Source: Chloroflexota bacterium
Lineage (GTDB): Bacteria > Chloroflexota > Anaerolineae > Anaerolineales > Villigracilaceae
Direction: 5' to 3'
Assembly: GCA_016865985.1 (NCBI GenBank)
Contig: VGNO01000003.1
Location: 1-46,519, forward strand
Length of the DNA: 46,519 bases
Position 1 is the first letter of the stretch, and the number at the start of each line of letters is the position of its first letter. The translations under genes and the position numbers were made by a program. This document shows, one piece after another, positions 1 through 9,677 of this stretch. The notes under the pieces are model-generated. The model saw only the letters and a program-made list of their open reading frames with translations. It had not been told where the DNA came from and searched no databases.

Positions 1-3
1 TAT

Positions 4-1164
4 GTGAACCGGGTGGTCATCCCGACCGTGCCGCCCCTGTTCATCCCCACCGCCACCGCCACCCGCGACCCGGAGACCTACGTCACCGAGGCCGAGGCGC
101 TCTATAACGAGGGTAAATTGCTCCAGGCAATCGATGTCTACTGGCAGGCGGTGCGCGCCCGCCCGGACGATGAGACGATCTACATCGCCCTGGCGCGGGT
201 ACAGGTCTTTGCCGGCCAGTACGAAGAAGCCCTGGCCAGCGCCGAGAATGCCCTGCTGCTCAACCCCAACAACGCCACCGCCTATGCGGTGCAGGGCTGG
301 GCGTTCACCTTCCTGGGAAATTACATCGGAGCGGACGAGTCGATCAAGGAAGCGCTGCGGATGGACCCGCTCAACCCGCTGGCGCACGCCTACTACGTGG
401 AATTGCTGGTAAGTTCGGGATCGTATGAGTCGCTCTTGCTGGCAATCGACGAGTCGCGGGTGGCGCTCGACCTGGCGCCGAACTCATTGGAAGCCCACCG
501 GGCGCGCGGCCTGGTGCTGGAAGTGACCGACAACCGCGAGGAGGCGGCGCTGGAGTACCAGAAGGCGATCGAGATCAACCCCAACATCCCGGACCTGCAC
601 CTGGCGCTTGGGCGGACTTACCGCGCCCTGGGGGCGGGGGACCTGGCGCTGGAGGAGTTCACCAAGGCCAATACCCTCAACCCCTCCGACCCGACCCCGG
701 AACTTTTCATCTCCCGCTACTACGCCACCATCGGTGAATATGCCAAGGCCGAACAATATGCCGAAGCGGCCGTCCAGGACGACCAGACCGACCCCTACCT
801 GCGCGGCAACTGGGGCGTGGTGCTCTATCGCCTGCCGGACCTGCCGGCGGCGGCAGTGCAGTTGTCCCTGGCAGTCAACGGCGGCCTGACAGAGGCTGGG
901 GAGACGGTGCTGCCCATCCGCCTGACCAGCGATATCCGGGTGGTGGAGTTCTTCTCCATCTACGGCTTGTTGCTGGCGAAGACCGGACGCTGCCCTGAAG
1001 CCCTCCCGGTATTCCAATTGATCCTGGCAAGCGTGCCGGATGACGAGACGGCTGTTTATAATGCAGGAGTTGGGCAGGATCTTTGCGAGAACAGCCTGAA
1101 AACGCCGTCGCCAACTCCCACCGTCCCGGTTACCGCCACACCCACAGCCACAAGCACGCCATGA
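4..1164 (+). CDS. TPR-repeat protein with Pro/Thr-rich C-terminal tail (probably 5'-truncated by window edge)
   Basis: Repeated TPR-like helices (e.g. AYAVQGWAFTFLGNYIGADESIKEALRMDPLNPLAHAYY) and tail SPTPTVPVTATPTATSTP; the frame appears to continue upstream of the window. Confidence 0.8.
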   Translation: MNRVVIPTVPPLFIPTATATRDPETYVTEAEALYNEGKLLQAIDVYWQAVRARPDDETIYIALARVQVFAGQYEEALASAENALLLNPNNATAYAVQGWAFTFLGNYIGADESIKEALRMDPLNPLAHAYYVELLVSSGSYESLLLAIDESRVALDLAPNSLEAHRARGLVLEVTDNREEAALEYQKAIEINPNIPDLHLALGRTYRALGAGDLALEEFTKANTLNPSDPTPELFISRYYATIGEYAKAEQYAEAAVQDDQTDPYLRGNWGVVLYRLPDLPAAAVQLSLAVNGGLTEAGETVLPIRLTSDIRVVEFFSIYGLLLAKTGRCPEALPVFQLILASVPDDETAVYNAGVGQDLCENSLKTPSPTPTVPVTATPTATSTP

Positions 1165-2564
1165 ATGTCCCGCCCAGGCGTCCGCTTTTCAATAAAAAGA
1201 CGAATTCGAACATCTACCGGGTTTTCCTGATGGTCGTGCTGATCGCGACCGTCTACTGGACCTGGTTCCAGTTGGACGTGGGAGCGCTGGTCAACCCCTT
1301 CTCTGCCACGCCGACGCCGACCCGCACCGCCTACTCCTATGTTCTGGAAGCGGATGCCCTCTTCACCGCCGGGCAACTGGAAGGCGCCATCCTGGCTTAC
1401 CAGGAGGCAACCGCGCTCGATGCCGGTGATGCCGCAACCTGGACCAAGTTGGCGCGCGTCCAGACCTATTCCACTGCCTCGCTGACGACCGACAAGCAGC
1501 GCCGGGAGCGTTTGCAGGATGCCTTGTTTGCCATCAACCAGGCAATCGAACTGTCGCCGGACGATGCCAATGTCCATGCCATCCGCGCTTTCGTATTGGA
1601 CTGGAACGCCACCGCCCTGGGCGGGGAGAACGCCGAGGATTACCTGCTCCAGGCCGAGCAGGCTGCGGTGCGCGCCCTGCAACTGGATAACCAGAACGCC
1701 CTGGCGATGGCTTTCTATGCCGAGATATTAATCGACCAGCAGAAGTGGCCGCAGGCGCAGCAGGTGATTGCCCAGGCATTGGTCGCCGGCCCGGAGTTGA
1801 TGGACGTACACCGGGTATACGCCTATGTGCTCGAATCGACCCTCCAATACAGCCAGGCCATCGAGGAATACCTGGCGGCGATCGAGATCAACCCGAACCT
1901 GACCTTTTTATACAACTCGGTAGGTTTCAATTACCGGGTATTGGCTTTGAAAAGCGGCGACGAACTGATCGCCAATGCGCTCTACGAGAATGCCCTGGAG
2001 TATTTCGCCCGGGCAGTGTCCTTGAACGAGCAGTTGGGCATCCTCGACCCCGTCCCTTATATCGCAATTGCAAAAACCTATGCCCAGCAGGGTGAGTTTT
2101 TCATTGCCGCTCGCAATATCCAGAAAGCGCTGGCGCTCGATCCCACCAATGCCAATACCTATGGCGAACTGGGCGTCATCTATCAACGCTCGCGCAACTT
2201 CGAAGGCGCCATCCCGGCCTTGAAATGCGCCGTGCGAGGCTGTACCGCCGCCGAGGCCTGCGACGTGCGCCAGTGCGGAGACAGCGACCCGCGGGTGGCG
2301 GTCGTTGGCATGGCGCTCTCAGAGAATACGATCGTCTATTACTACACCTATGGTTCGCTGCTGGCTGCCTTGAGCCGGCCGCAGGACAACCGGTGTCCCG
2401 ATGCGCTGGAGGTTTTTTCGGAAGTCAGCGCATTCACCAACGATGTCACCGTCGCCGCCATTGTCGATGCCGGGGTCCAGATCTGCAATTCGCTGGCGGT
2501 CTCCCTGCAGGAGACCCCGACCCCGGTCCCCACGCCGACTGCCATCCCGACCCCGGGGCCGTGA
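1161..2564 (+). CDS. TPR-repeat protein with N-terminal TM segment and Pro/Thr-rich tail
   Basis: Start chosen at ATG 1161 (MNVPPRRPLFNKKT...), overlapping the upstream stop as ATGA; TM segment VFLMVVLIATVYWTWF; TPR repeats. Confidence 0.8.
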   Translation: MNVPPRRPLFNKKTNSNIYRVFLMVVLIATVYWTWFQLDVGALVNPFSATPTPTRTAYSYVLEADALFTAGQLEGAILAYQEATALDAGDAATWTKLARVQTYSTASLTTDKQRRERLQDALFAINQAIELSPDDANVHAIRAFVLDWNATALGGENAEDYLLQAEQAAVRALQLDNQNALAMAFYAEILIDQQKWPQAQQVIAQALVAGPELMDVHRVYAYVLESTLQYSQAIEEYLAAIEINPNLTFLYNSVGFNYRVLALKSGDELIANALYENALEYFARAVSLNEQLGILDPVPYIAIAKTYAQQGEFFIAARNIQKALALDPTNANTYGELGVIYQRSRNFEGAIPALKCAVRGCTAAEACDVRQCGDSDPRVAVVGMALSENTIVYYYTYGSLLAALSRPQDNRCPDALEVFSEVSAFTNDVTVAAIVDAGVQICNSLAVSLQETPTPVPTPTAIPTPGP

Positions 2565-2612
2565 CCCATGCAGGGGGATTGTCAGAGTTTTGTTAATGGC
2601 CGGATTCTTCCC

Positions 2613-2641
2613 TTGACGGCTTGTTGGAAGTTATGTATGAT
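2613..2641 (+). promoter_or_regulatory. sigma70-type promoter of groESL
   Basis: TTGACG (2613-2618), 17-nt spacer, TATGAT (2636-2641), immediately upstream of CIRCE. Confidence 0.75.
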
Positions 2642-2645
2642 AGGT

Positions 2646-2672
2646 TTAGCGCTCACAAGGATAGAGCGCTAA
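2646..2672 (+). promoter_or_regulatory. CIRCE operator (HrcA binding site)
   Basis: TTAGCGCTC-N9-GAGCGCTAA, perfect 9-bp inverted repeat matching the CIRCE consensus (TTAGCACTC-N9-GAGTGCTAA) with a compensated change on both arms. Confidence 0.93.
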
Positions 2673-2699
2673 TTCGTCAACATTTTTCAGGAGGATCAT

Positions 2700-2996
2700 A
2701 TGGCACTTTCCCTAAAACCCCTTGGCAGCCGTGTGCTGGTCGAGCCGATCGAGCAGGATGAAATCACTGCCGGCGGCATCGTCCTTCCGGAAACGGCCAA
2801 AGAGAAACCCCAGCAGGGTCTTATCCTGGCCATCGGGCCTGGCGCACGTGACGAGGACGGAAAACGCATCCCAATGGATGTGGAAAAAGGCGACAAGATC
2901 CTGTTCGCCAAGTATTCCGGCACCGAGATAAAACTGGATGGAAAGAAGTACCTCATCCTGCGCGAAGAAGATATCCTTGCCATTGTCGGCAAATAA
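2700..2996 (+). CDS. groES: co-chaperonin GroES
   Basis: [45 protein letters not shown] upstream. Confidence 0.97.
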   Translation: MALSLKPLGSRVLVEPIEQDEITAGGIVLPETAKEKPQQGLILAIGPGARDEDGKRIPMDVEKGDKILFAKYSGTEIKLDGKKYLILREEDILAIVGK

Positions 2997-3015
2997 CCTA
3001 CTGGAGGAATGAACT

Positions 3016-4656
3016 ATGGCAGCAAAACAACTTGTTTTTTCCGAAGATGCCCGCCGTCGTTTGCAGCAGGGCATTGACACTGTCGCCAACGCCGTTGCCA
3101 CCACCCTTGGACCGAAGGGGCGCAACGTGGCGCTCGACCGCAAGTTTGGCTCCCCCACCATCACCCATGACGGCGTGACGGTCGCCAAGGAAATCGAACT
3201 GGAAGACCCGTTCGCCAACATGGGAGCGCAACTGCTCAAGGAAGCCGCCACCAAGACCAACGACATCGCCGGTGATGGAACCACCACCTCGACCGTCCTG
3301 GCGCACGCCATCGTGACCGAGGGTCTCAAGACCCTGGCCGCCGGGGCCAACCCGATGCGCCTGAAACTCGGCATCGAGCAGGGCGTGGACGCGGTTGTCG
3401 CCGCGCTCAAGAAGATGTCCCAGAAGATCGAGACCAAGGAAGAGATCGCTTCCGTCGCCACCAACTCGGCCGCCGACGGCGAGATCGGCAAGTTGATCGC
3501 CGATGTGATGGACAAGGTCGGCAAAGACGGCGTCATCACCGTCGAGGAATCCAAGTCCCTGCAGTTCGAGACCGAGTATGTGGAGGGGATGCAGTTCGAT
3601 CGCGGTTACATCTCGGCATACTTCATCACCGACGCCGAACACATGGAATCGGTCATCGCCGAACCCTACATCCTGATCTACGACAAGAAGATCTCCGCCG
3701 CCCAGGACATCGTCCCGGTGCTGGAGAAACTCGTCCAGATCGGCAAGCGCGAACTGGTCATCATCGCCGAGGATATCGACGGCGAAGCCCTGGCCACCCT
3801 CGTGTTGAACAAACTGCGCGGCATGCTGAACGTGCTGGCTGTCAAAGCCCCCGGCTTCGGCGACCGCCGCAAGGCCATGATGCAGGATATCGCCACCCTG
3901 ACCGGCGGGCAGGTCATCTCCGAAGAGACCGGCCGCAAACTGGAGACCACCACCCTGACCGATCTCGGCAAGTGCGAGAAGGTCGTGGCAGACAAGGACA
4001 ACACCACCATCGTCGGCGGCAAGGGCGAATCCGCCCAGATCAAGGGCCGCATCGACCAGATCCGGGTCGAGATCGATAAGTCCACCAGCGATTACGACAA
4101 GGAAAAACTCCAGGAACGCCTGGCCAAACTCTCCGGCGGCGTCGCCATCATCCGCGTTGGCGCAGCCACCGAGACCGAACTCAAAGAGAAGAAGCACCGC
4201 GTCGAAGACGCCCTCTCTGCCACCCGCGCTGCCATCGAAGAAGGTATCGTGCCCGGCGGGGAGATCGTCTTCATCAACGCCATTTCCGCCCTCGACAAGG
4301 TCAAGATGGACGGTGAGGATGAAGCCATCGGCGTGAACATCGTCCGCAAGGCGCTCGAAGCCCCGATCCGCAGGCTGGCGCAGAATGCCGGCCAGGACGG
4401 CGCGGTCATCATCGAGAATGTCCGCCGCCTCGCCAAGGAACAGAACAACAAACATCTCGGCTATAACGTCATCAGCGGCGACTACGGCGACATGCTCAAG
4501 GCTGGCGTCATCGACCCGCTCAAGGTCGTGCGCGGCGCCCTCGAGAATGCCGCTTCCATCGCCGCCATGATCCTGACCACCGAATGCCTGGTCACCGACG
4601 TGCCCGAAAAAGAGAAACCCGCCCCCATGCCCCCCGGCGGCGGAATGGATTACTAG
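3016..4656 (+). CDS. groEL: chaperonin GroEL
   Basis: [52 protein letters not shown]-terminal PPGGGMDY. Confidence 0.98.
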   Translation: MAAKQLVFSEDARRRLQQGIDTVANAVATTLGPKGRNVALDRKFGSPTITHDGVTVAKEIELEDPFANMGAQLLKEAATKTNDIAGDGTTTSTVLAHAIVTEGLKTLAAGANPMRLKLGIEQGVDAVVAALKKMSQKIETKEEIASVATNSAADGEIGKLIADVMDKVGKDGVITVEESKSLQFETEYVEGMQFDRGYISAYFITDAEHMESVIAEPYILIYDKKISAAQDIVPVLEKLVQIGKRELVIIAEDIDGEALATLVLNKLRGMLNVLAVKAPGFGDRRKAMMQDIATLTGGQVISEETGRKLETTTLTDLGKCEKVVADKDNTTIVGGKGESAQIKGRIDQIRVEIDKSTSDYDKEKLQERLAKLSGGVAIIRVGAATETELKEKKHRVEDALSATRAAIEEGIVPGGEIVFINAISALDKVKMDGEDEAIGVNIVRKALEAPIRRLAQNAGQDGAVIIENVRRLAKEQNNKHLGYNVISGDYGDMLKAGVIDPLKVVRGALENAASIAAMILTTECLVTDVPEKEKPAPMPPGGGMDY

Positions 4657-4671
4657 TCCCCCGCAACAGAA

Positions 4672-4706
4672 CAGGGACAGGCAGGCGCCTGTCCCTGCTT
4701 TTTTTT
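4672..4706 (+). terminator. Rho-independent terminator of groESL
   Basis: CAGGGACAGGC-aggc-GCCTGTCCCTG followed by a T8 run. Confidence 0.9.
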
Positions 4707-4741
4707 GATCTCCTTGCATCGTTGAATTGTTCGTGGGGGAA

Positions 4742-4990
4742 TCACACAGGAGTGACAGCCTTTTCCATAGCCAGGCAGGCAAGTTCCTTTAGCAGCAATG
4801 GCAATTCCAGGTCGTAATGTTGGGCGGCCTCTTCCAGCGTGCAGTAGGGCGCAACCGGGCAGCCGACACAGTCCGTATTGTATTTCAGGAATAGTTCGAT
4901 GGCCTGCGGCCAGGTTTCCAACACCCTGGCGACGGTTGTGCTGGGAAGGATGCCGGCTGTTCCTCCGTTCGGTTTCAGATCCATAATCAT
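4742..4990 (-). CDS. DUF1858 domain protein (redox-disulfide CxxC type)
   Basis: STTVARVLETWPQAIELFLKYNTDCVGCPVAPYCTLEEAAQHYDL matches the DUF1858 pattern. Confidence 0.75.
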   Translation of the reverse strand: MIMDLKPNGGTAGILPSTTVARVLETWPQAIELFLKYNTDCVGCPVAPYCTLEEAAQHYDLELPLLLKELACLAMEKAVTPV

Positions 4991-5031
4991 GATGTGTTTG
5001 TTTGTGCTGTGGACATTCTATCTGCGCAATC

Positions 5032-5240
5032 CTAGTAGATATCGTTCACCGTGTTATAGACATTGAACTTGCCGGTGGGGGTGACCAGGTTTTCGATGCG
5101 CGCCTTCTCTTCCAGGGTGGCGTCATCGTAGATGACAATCTCGCCGGTCTCACCGGGTTTGCTGGCGTCGCCCCACAGGCTGACCCACACTTCGGTCCCG
5201 TCCCGGTTGTATTCGAAATGCACCGCCCGGCCATACGGCG
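5032..5240 (-). pseudogene. nirS: C-terminal remnant of cytochrome cd1 nitrite reductase (NirS-like)
   Basis: Frame giving YGRAVHFEYNRDGTEVWVSLWGDASKPGETGEIVIYDDATLEEKARIENLVTPTGKFNVYNTVNDIY-stop, the distinctive NirS C-terminus (…TPTGKFNVYNTxxDxY). No start or upstream NirS sequence; preceded in another frame by a Crp/Fnr gene. Confidence 0.8.
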
Positions 5241-5747
5241 GCCCACCTGTGCCACCAGCCGCAGCAGGGCACGCGCCACCCGCTGTTGGGTGCGCTCGGT
5301 GGCAAGTTCCCGGTAACGGTCCTGTATTTCCTGGATGTAGGCGCTCATCATGCTCATCAGGTCGAATGCAACCCCCGTCTTGTTCCCGCACAGGCGTTTG
5401 AAAAGACCTGTCTCCCAGGCCAGCGCCTGGCTGTCTTCGGAGGCTTCGGCGCTGATCGGGTAGGCGGCTCCTGGTTCCGTCAGGCCGATCGCCCCAAACA
5501 TCTGGCCCGGCGCGATGACACGCAGGATGATCTTCTGCCCGTCCACAGTCACCTGGCTCAGGCGGACACACCCGCCGACCAGGACATACAGGTGGGTGGC
5601 CGGGTCTCCCTGCTGGAAGAAGTAACAGTCCTCTTCCACCAGGCGCAGTTGCCCGGCAGCCCGGATGTTTTCCAGTTCATCAGGGGAGAAGCGCCGGAAG
5701 AGTGCAGTGCGGCAGAGGATGGCGGAAAAGCCTGTTACCGGGAGCAT
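5046..5747 (-). pseudogene. Crp/Fnr-family regulator, C-terminal HTH domain missing (fused out of frame to nirS tail)
   Basis: cNMP-binding domain and dimerisation helix (…LFRRFSPDELENIRAAGQLRLVEEDCYFFQQGDPATHLYVLVGGCVRLSQVTVDGQKIILRVIAPGQMFGAIGL…RTQQRVARALLRLVAQVGRR), then non-homologous residues from ~5245 downward; no HTH. Confidence 0.8.
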
Positions 5748-5778
5748 GTTTCTCCGGAGTATATCACCAACCCGGATA

Positions 5779-5809
5779 TTTACGGCATTATGGATAAATG
5801 AAGTATAAT
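5779..5809 (+). promoter_or_regulatory. possible promoter of cytochrome/ACIII operon
   Basis: TATAAT at 5804-5809, weak TTTACG at 5779-5784 with a 19-nt spacer. Confidence 0.35.
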
Positions 5810-5844
5810 TTAATCTAACCCAGATGATCTAATAGCGGAGGAGG

Positions 5845-6819
5845 ATGCTTGTTATGAGGCTGTGGAAACTGATCGGATTGTCCCTGTTGCTGGCGACAGC
5901 CGGCTTTGCTTTGGCAGAATTCCCCAGTGTTCGAGCGCAGGCTGAGCCCCCCGCCGCGTCCGATATCATCCGTGGGGCGATCCTGTACGATAACTGGTTC
6001 GCCGCCTTGGGCGTGGATGCCCCGCCGGGCGACATGCCGATCTGGTCCCGCCAATCCACCAATTCCCGCTCCGGTCCCGATACCTGGCGCTGTGTGGAAT
6101 GTCATGGCTGGGACTACCGCGGCGCGCAGGGGGCTTATGCCTCCGGCTCGCATGCAACCGGTTTCCCGGATGTGATGGCGCTTGCCGCTGAAATGGGCGA
6201 GGCGGATCTCCTGCTCCACCTGGGAGGGGAGAATGACCCGGCGCACGACTTTTCCCCCTGGCTCGAAGAGACTTCCCTGCGGCAACTGGCCGCCTTCCTG
6301 AAAAACGGGTTGATCGACGACAGCCTGTATATCGATGTCGTTTCGCTCAAGGTAATCGGCGGGGATACCGAGTATGGCAGGAGTTTGTATGATTCCACCT
6401 GCGCTTCCTGCCATGGCCTGGACGGGGAGCAGATCGTCTTCCGAACCGAGGGTGTGGATGAGACCCTGGGGAGCATCGCCTACCGCGACCCCTGGCGCTT
6501 CCTGCACCGCACCCGCTTCGGCGTGGCGGGGACCGAGATGCCGGTCGGCGCGGAACTCGGCTGGTCGGCGGCCGACGGGCGGGACGTGCTGGCGTATGCC
6601 CAGACCTTCCCCGGAGGGCGGGAGGCGCAAGTCCCGGACCCGGCGTCGGAACAGGCCGAACCGGCGCTGCAGGTGGGAGGTCCGGCTACGAACTGGTGGA
6701 CCGGCATCCTGACCGGCCTGGGGGCGTTCCTGGGAGCCATGGGCTATGCCCTGGTTTTCATCGGCGGCTTTATCCTGATCGGTTTCATCGTCGTCACGGT
6801 CCTGCGCAGGCGGAAATAG
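5845..6819 (+). CDS. diheme cytochrome c, signal peptide and C-terminal TM anchor
   Basis: CVECH and CASCH heme c motifs; C-terminal hydrophobic helix ending VVTVLRRRK. Confidence 0.85.
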   Translation: MLVMRLWKLIGLSLLLATAGFALAEFPSVRAQAEPPAASDIIRGAILYDNWFAALGVDAPPGDMPIWSRQSTNSRSGPDTWRCVECHGWDYRGAQGAYASGSHATGFPDVMALAAEMGEADLLLHLGGENDPAHDFSPWLEETSLRQLAAFLKNGLIDDSLYIDVVSLKVIGGDTEYGRSLYDSTCASCHGLDGEQIVFRTEGVDETLGSIAYRDPWRFLHRTRFGVAGTEMPVGAELGWSAADGRDVLAYAQTFPGGREAQVPDPASEQAEPALQVGGPATNWWTGILTGLGAFLGAMGYALVFIGGFILIGFIVVTVLRRRK

Positions 6820-6829
6820 AGGAGTACTT

Positions 6830-7405
6830 ATGCTCGAACGTTTCAAGATATCGAACCTGCTCGAAAAGGGGGGAAGGCTCATCCGTAAACCGTCGTTCCT
6901 GGTTGGGATGGGTGTCCTGTTCATCCTGTTGTTCAGCGCGGCCGGGTACGGGGTGTGGACGACCCAGCAGCCCCCGCCACAACCGATCCAGTTCAACCAT
7001 TCGATCCACGTGGAACTGGGCGCCCAATGCCTGTACTGTCACCCGGGCGCCTGGCGCCAGGCTTCTGCTGGATTGCCGACGACTGCCAAGTGCTGGGGTT
7101 GCCACCAGCAGATGCCGAATACCAAACCGGAACAGCAGAAGTTGGTGGTGTTCGTGGAAAGAGGCGACCCCATCCCGTGGGCGCCGGTCTTCATCCAGCC
7201 GGATTTCGTCTATTTCAACCACCGCCCGCACATCGCCGGGGAGGTGAACTGCGAGACTTGTCATGGGGAGATCAGCCGCATGACGGTCGCCCAGCCCAAC
7301 CCGCGCCAGAACATGGGCTGGTGTCTCGAGTGTCACCGCGCCACGGCCGGAGACGACCCCGATAAACTGGCGCGCCTGACGGATTGCGTGACCTGTCACC
7401 GGTAG
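6830..7405 (+). CDS. pentaheme cytochrome c, ACIII subunit ActA-like
   Basis: Five CxxCH motifs: CLYCH, CWGCH, CETCH, CLECH, CVTCH; N-terminal TM; first gene of an ActABCDE-like order. Confidence 0.85.
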   Translation: MLERFKISNLLEKGGRLIRKPSFLVGMGVLFILLFSAAGYGVWTTQQPPPQPIQFNHSIHVELGAQCLYCHPGAWRQASAGLPTTAKCWGCHQQMPNTKPEQQKLVVFVERGDPIPWAPVFIQPDFVYFNHRPHIAGEVNCETCHGEISRMTVAQPNPRQNMGWCLECHRATAGDDPDKLARLTDCVTCHR

Positions 7406-7496
7406 CGTGTTCCGGTGTCGTATTTTCCAGTGTCATGTTGATCGAGCGGAACATTCAATTTTCATCCCTTTCATCCTTTCCTGGTAAGGATTCTTC

Positions 7497-9674
7497 ATGA
7501 CAGATAAACTCACTCGACGAGATTTTCTCAAACTGGCGGGGACCGGCGCGGCTGCCACGGCCATCCTGACCGGCTGTGGCCCGGCTTCGCGTTATGTGGT
7601 GCGCGAGCCGTACACGCAGATGCCCGAATACACTTACAACGGCCAGAGCGCACACTACGCCACAACCTGCCGTGAATGCCCGGCCGGCTGCGGGATCGTC
7701 GTCCGCACCCACCAGGGACGCGCCATCAAGGTCGAAGGCAACAAGTTGCACCCGGTCAACCTGGGCAGGACCTGCGCCCGCGGCCAGGCATCCCTGCAGG
7801 GACTCTACAACCCCGACCGCGTGCAGGGTCCCGTCCGCCAGAATGGACGGGCGAGCGGCGCTTTCACCCCGCTCTCCTGGGAGGAGGCTGTTACCGTTGT
7901 CCGCGATGCGTTGACGGATGAAGGCCCGGGCGAGATCGCCTTCCTGCTCGGTTTGGCCCCCGACCACCTGGCTGACCTCGTGACCGGGGTCGCGGCTGCC
8001 CTCGGCGCGCCGGCCCCGATCCGCTATGGGGCATACAGCATGTTCGAGGCGCGTAATACCCTGGCCGAGGCAACCGGGCGGATGTTCGGTGAACGCCGCC
8101 TGCCGGTCTTCGACCTTGCCAATGCCGCTGTGACAGTCTCTTTCGGGGCCAATTTCCTGGAGACCTGGCTCTCACCCGTCGCCTACACGCGTGCCTATGC
8201 CCGTATGAGGCGCGGCGCGGCGGGAGAGCGCGGCCGCCTGGTACAGTTCGAGGCGCGCCAGTCGCAGACGGCTGCCAAAGCCGATGAATGGATCCCGTGC
8301 GTGCCGGGAACGGAAGGATCGCTGGCGCTCGCCATCGGGCGGCTGATTGCCGAAAGCCGGGGCGGCGCCATGCCAAAAGCCTTCCAGGGCGTGGATGCAG
8401 TTGCCAATGCGGCGGCAGCCGGCGTGGACGATGAAACCCTGGGGCGCATGGCGTCCCTGCTGGCCGGGGCAGACCGCCCGCTGGTCATCCCCGGCGGGGC
8501 GGCGCTCGGACAGAGCAACGGGCTGGAGACGGCGGAAGCCATCCTGGCTTTGAATGTCCTGCTCGGTAACTTGGGGCGGCCGGGCGGCGTTTTCCTGACC
8601 CCCGACCTTCCGGTCCATGCTGCGCATAACCGGCTGTCCGGTACGTTGGTGGACCTGGCCGGCCTGGTGGAAAAAATGAAAACCGGCCAGGTGAAATCCA
8701 TCTTCGTGCACGGTGTCAACCCGCTCTTCGAGATCCCGGCTGCGCTCGATTTCGCCGCCGCACTGGCACACGTGCCGCTGGTTGTCTCGTTCGCATCCTT
8801 CCCGGATGAGACTTCCGCTGAATCCGATTTCATCCTGCCCGACCACGCCTCCCTCGAATCGTGGGGCTACCAGTTCGCCGCCCCGGCCGCCGACCGACCG
8901 GCGCTCTCTGCTTCGCAGCCTGTTGTCATACCTTTTTACGATACGAAGGCTACTGCCGATGTGCTCCTGGCGGCCATCCAGTCCGCTGGGGGATCCCTGG
9001 CTGCCGCCGTCCCCTACCAGGACGAAGTGGCTTTCATCCGGGAATCTGTGCTCGCCCTGGTGACCGAAAGTGGGTACTTTAACGCCCCGGAGATCAATAC
9101 CTTCTGGGCGCAGTGGCAGCAGTACGGCGGATGGTGGAAGGCGGGATCCGGGCTGGGCGCTCCCCTGGCAGCCTCCGCCCTGGACCGGAGCCTGCAGGTC
9201 CCGCCGGCCGAATTCGAAGGCCAGGGAGAGTTCCTGTTCCTGGTTTACCCGTCGGCGTTGATGGGCGATGGGACGGGCGCCAACAAACCCTGGCTCCAGG
9301 AAACGCCCGACCCAATGACGACCGTCATGTGGAACTCGTGGGTGGAGATCAACCCCCTGACTGCGGATCATCTCGGCTTGAAGGACGATGATCTTGTCCG
9401 CCTCGTCTCTCCATACGGGGAACTGGCAGCGGTTGTCTACCGCTATCCGGCCATCCAGCCGGGCGTGGTTGCCATGCCGTTCGGGCAGGGGCACTCCACC
9501 TATGGCCGCTACGCGGCGGGGCGGGGCGCCAACCCGGCGGCGCTGCTGCCCCTCAAGAATAACGGCGCCGGCGACCTGGCTTTCGGGGCGGTGCGGGTCG
9601 ACATCCTGAAGACCGGCAAGTCCCAGCCGCTGGCGCGTAACGAGAGCCGCCTGGGTGTCTACGGCGAGGAGTAG
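7497..9674 (+). CDS. molybdopterin oxidoreductase-fold subunit, ACIII ActB N-terminal part (B1-like); Tat-type signal
   Basis: LTRRDFLKLAGTGAAATAILTGC (Tat motif plus lipobox-like LTGC); CRECPAGCGIVV…RTCARGQ motif; molybdopterin oxidoreductase-like domains. Confidence 0.85.
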   Translation: MTDKLTRRDFLKLAGTGAAATAILTGCGPASRYVVREPYTQMPEYTYNGQSAHYATTCRECPAGCGIVVRTHQGRAIKVEGNKLHPVNLGRTCARGQASLQGLYNPDRVQGPVRQNGRASGAFTPLSWEEAVTVVRDALTDEGPGEIAFLLGLAPDHLADLVTGVAAALGAPAPIRYGAYSMFEARNTLAEATGRMFGERRLPVFDLANAAVTVSFGANFLETWLSPVAYTRAYARMRRGAAGERGRLVQFEARQSQTAAKADEWIPCVPGTEGSLALAIGRLIAESRGGAMPKAFQGVDAVANAAAAGVDDETLGRMASLLAGADRPLVIPGGAALGQSNGLETAEAILALNVLLGNLGRPGGVFLTPDLPVHAAHNRLSGTLVDLAGLVEKMKTGQVKSIFVHGVNPLFEIPAALDFAAALAHVPLVVSFASFPDETSAESDFILPDHASLESWGYQFAAPAADRPALSASQPVVIPFYDTKATADVLLAAIQSAGGSLAAAVPYQDEVAFIRESVLALVTESGYFNAPEINTFWAQWQQYGGWWKAGSGLGAPLAASALDRSLQVPPAEFEGQGEFLFLVYPSALMGDGTGANKPWLQETPDPMTTVMWNSWVEINPLTADHLGLKDDDLVRLVSPYGELAAVVYRYPAIQPGVVAMPFGQGHSTYGRYAAGRGANPAALLPLKNNGAGDLAFGAVRVDILKTGKSQPLARNESRLGVYGEE

Positions 9675-9677
9675 AGA

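Noticed and set aside
2998-4782. 594-aa minus-strand ORF
   Set aside because: Antisense to groEL; Gly/Asp/His-rich shadow translation without family resemblance.
5046-5240. C-terminal part of the Crp/Fnr ORF (MAGRCISNTTGTGPKCGSACGATPANPVRPARLSSTMTPPWKRRRASKTW...) as a novel domain
   Set aside because: It is the out-of-frame translation of the nirS tail, not a real domain.
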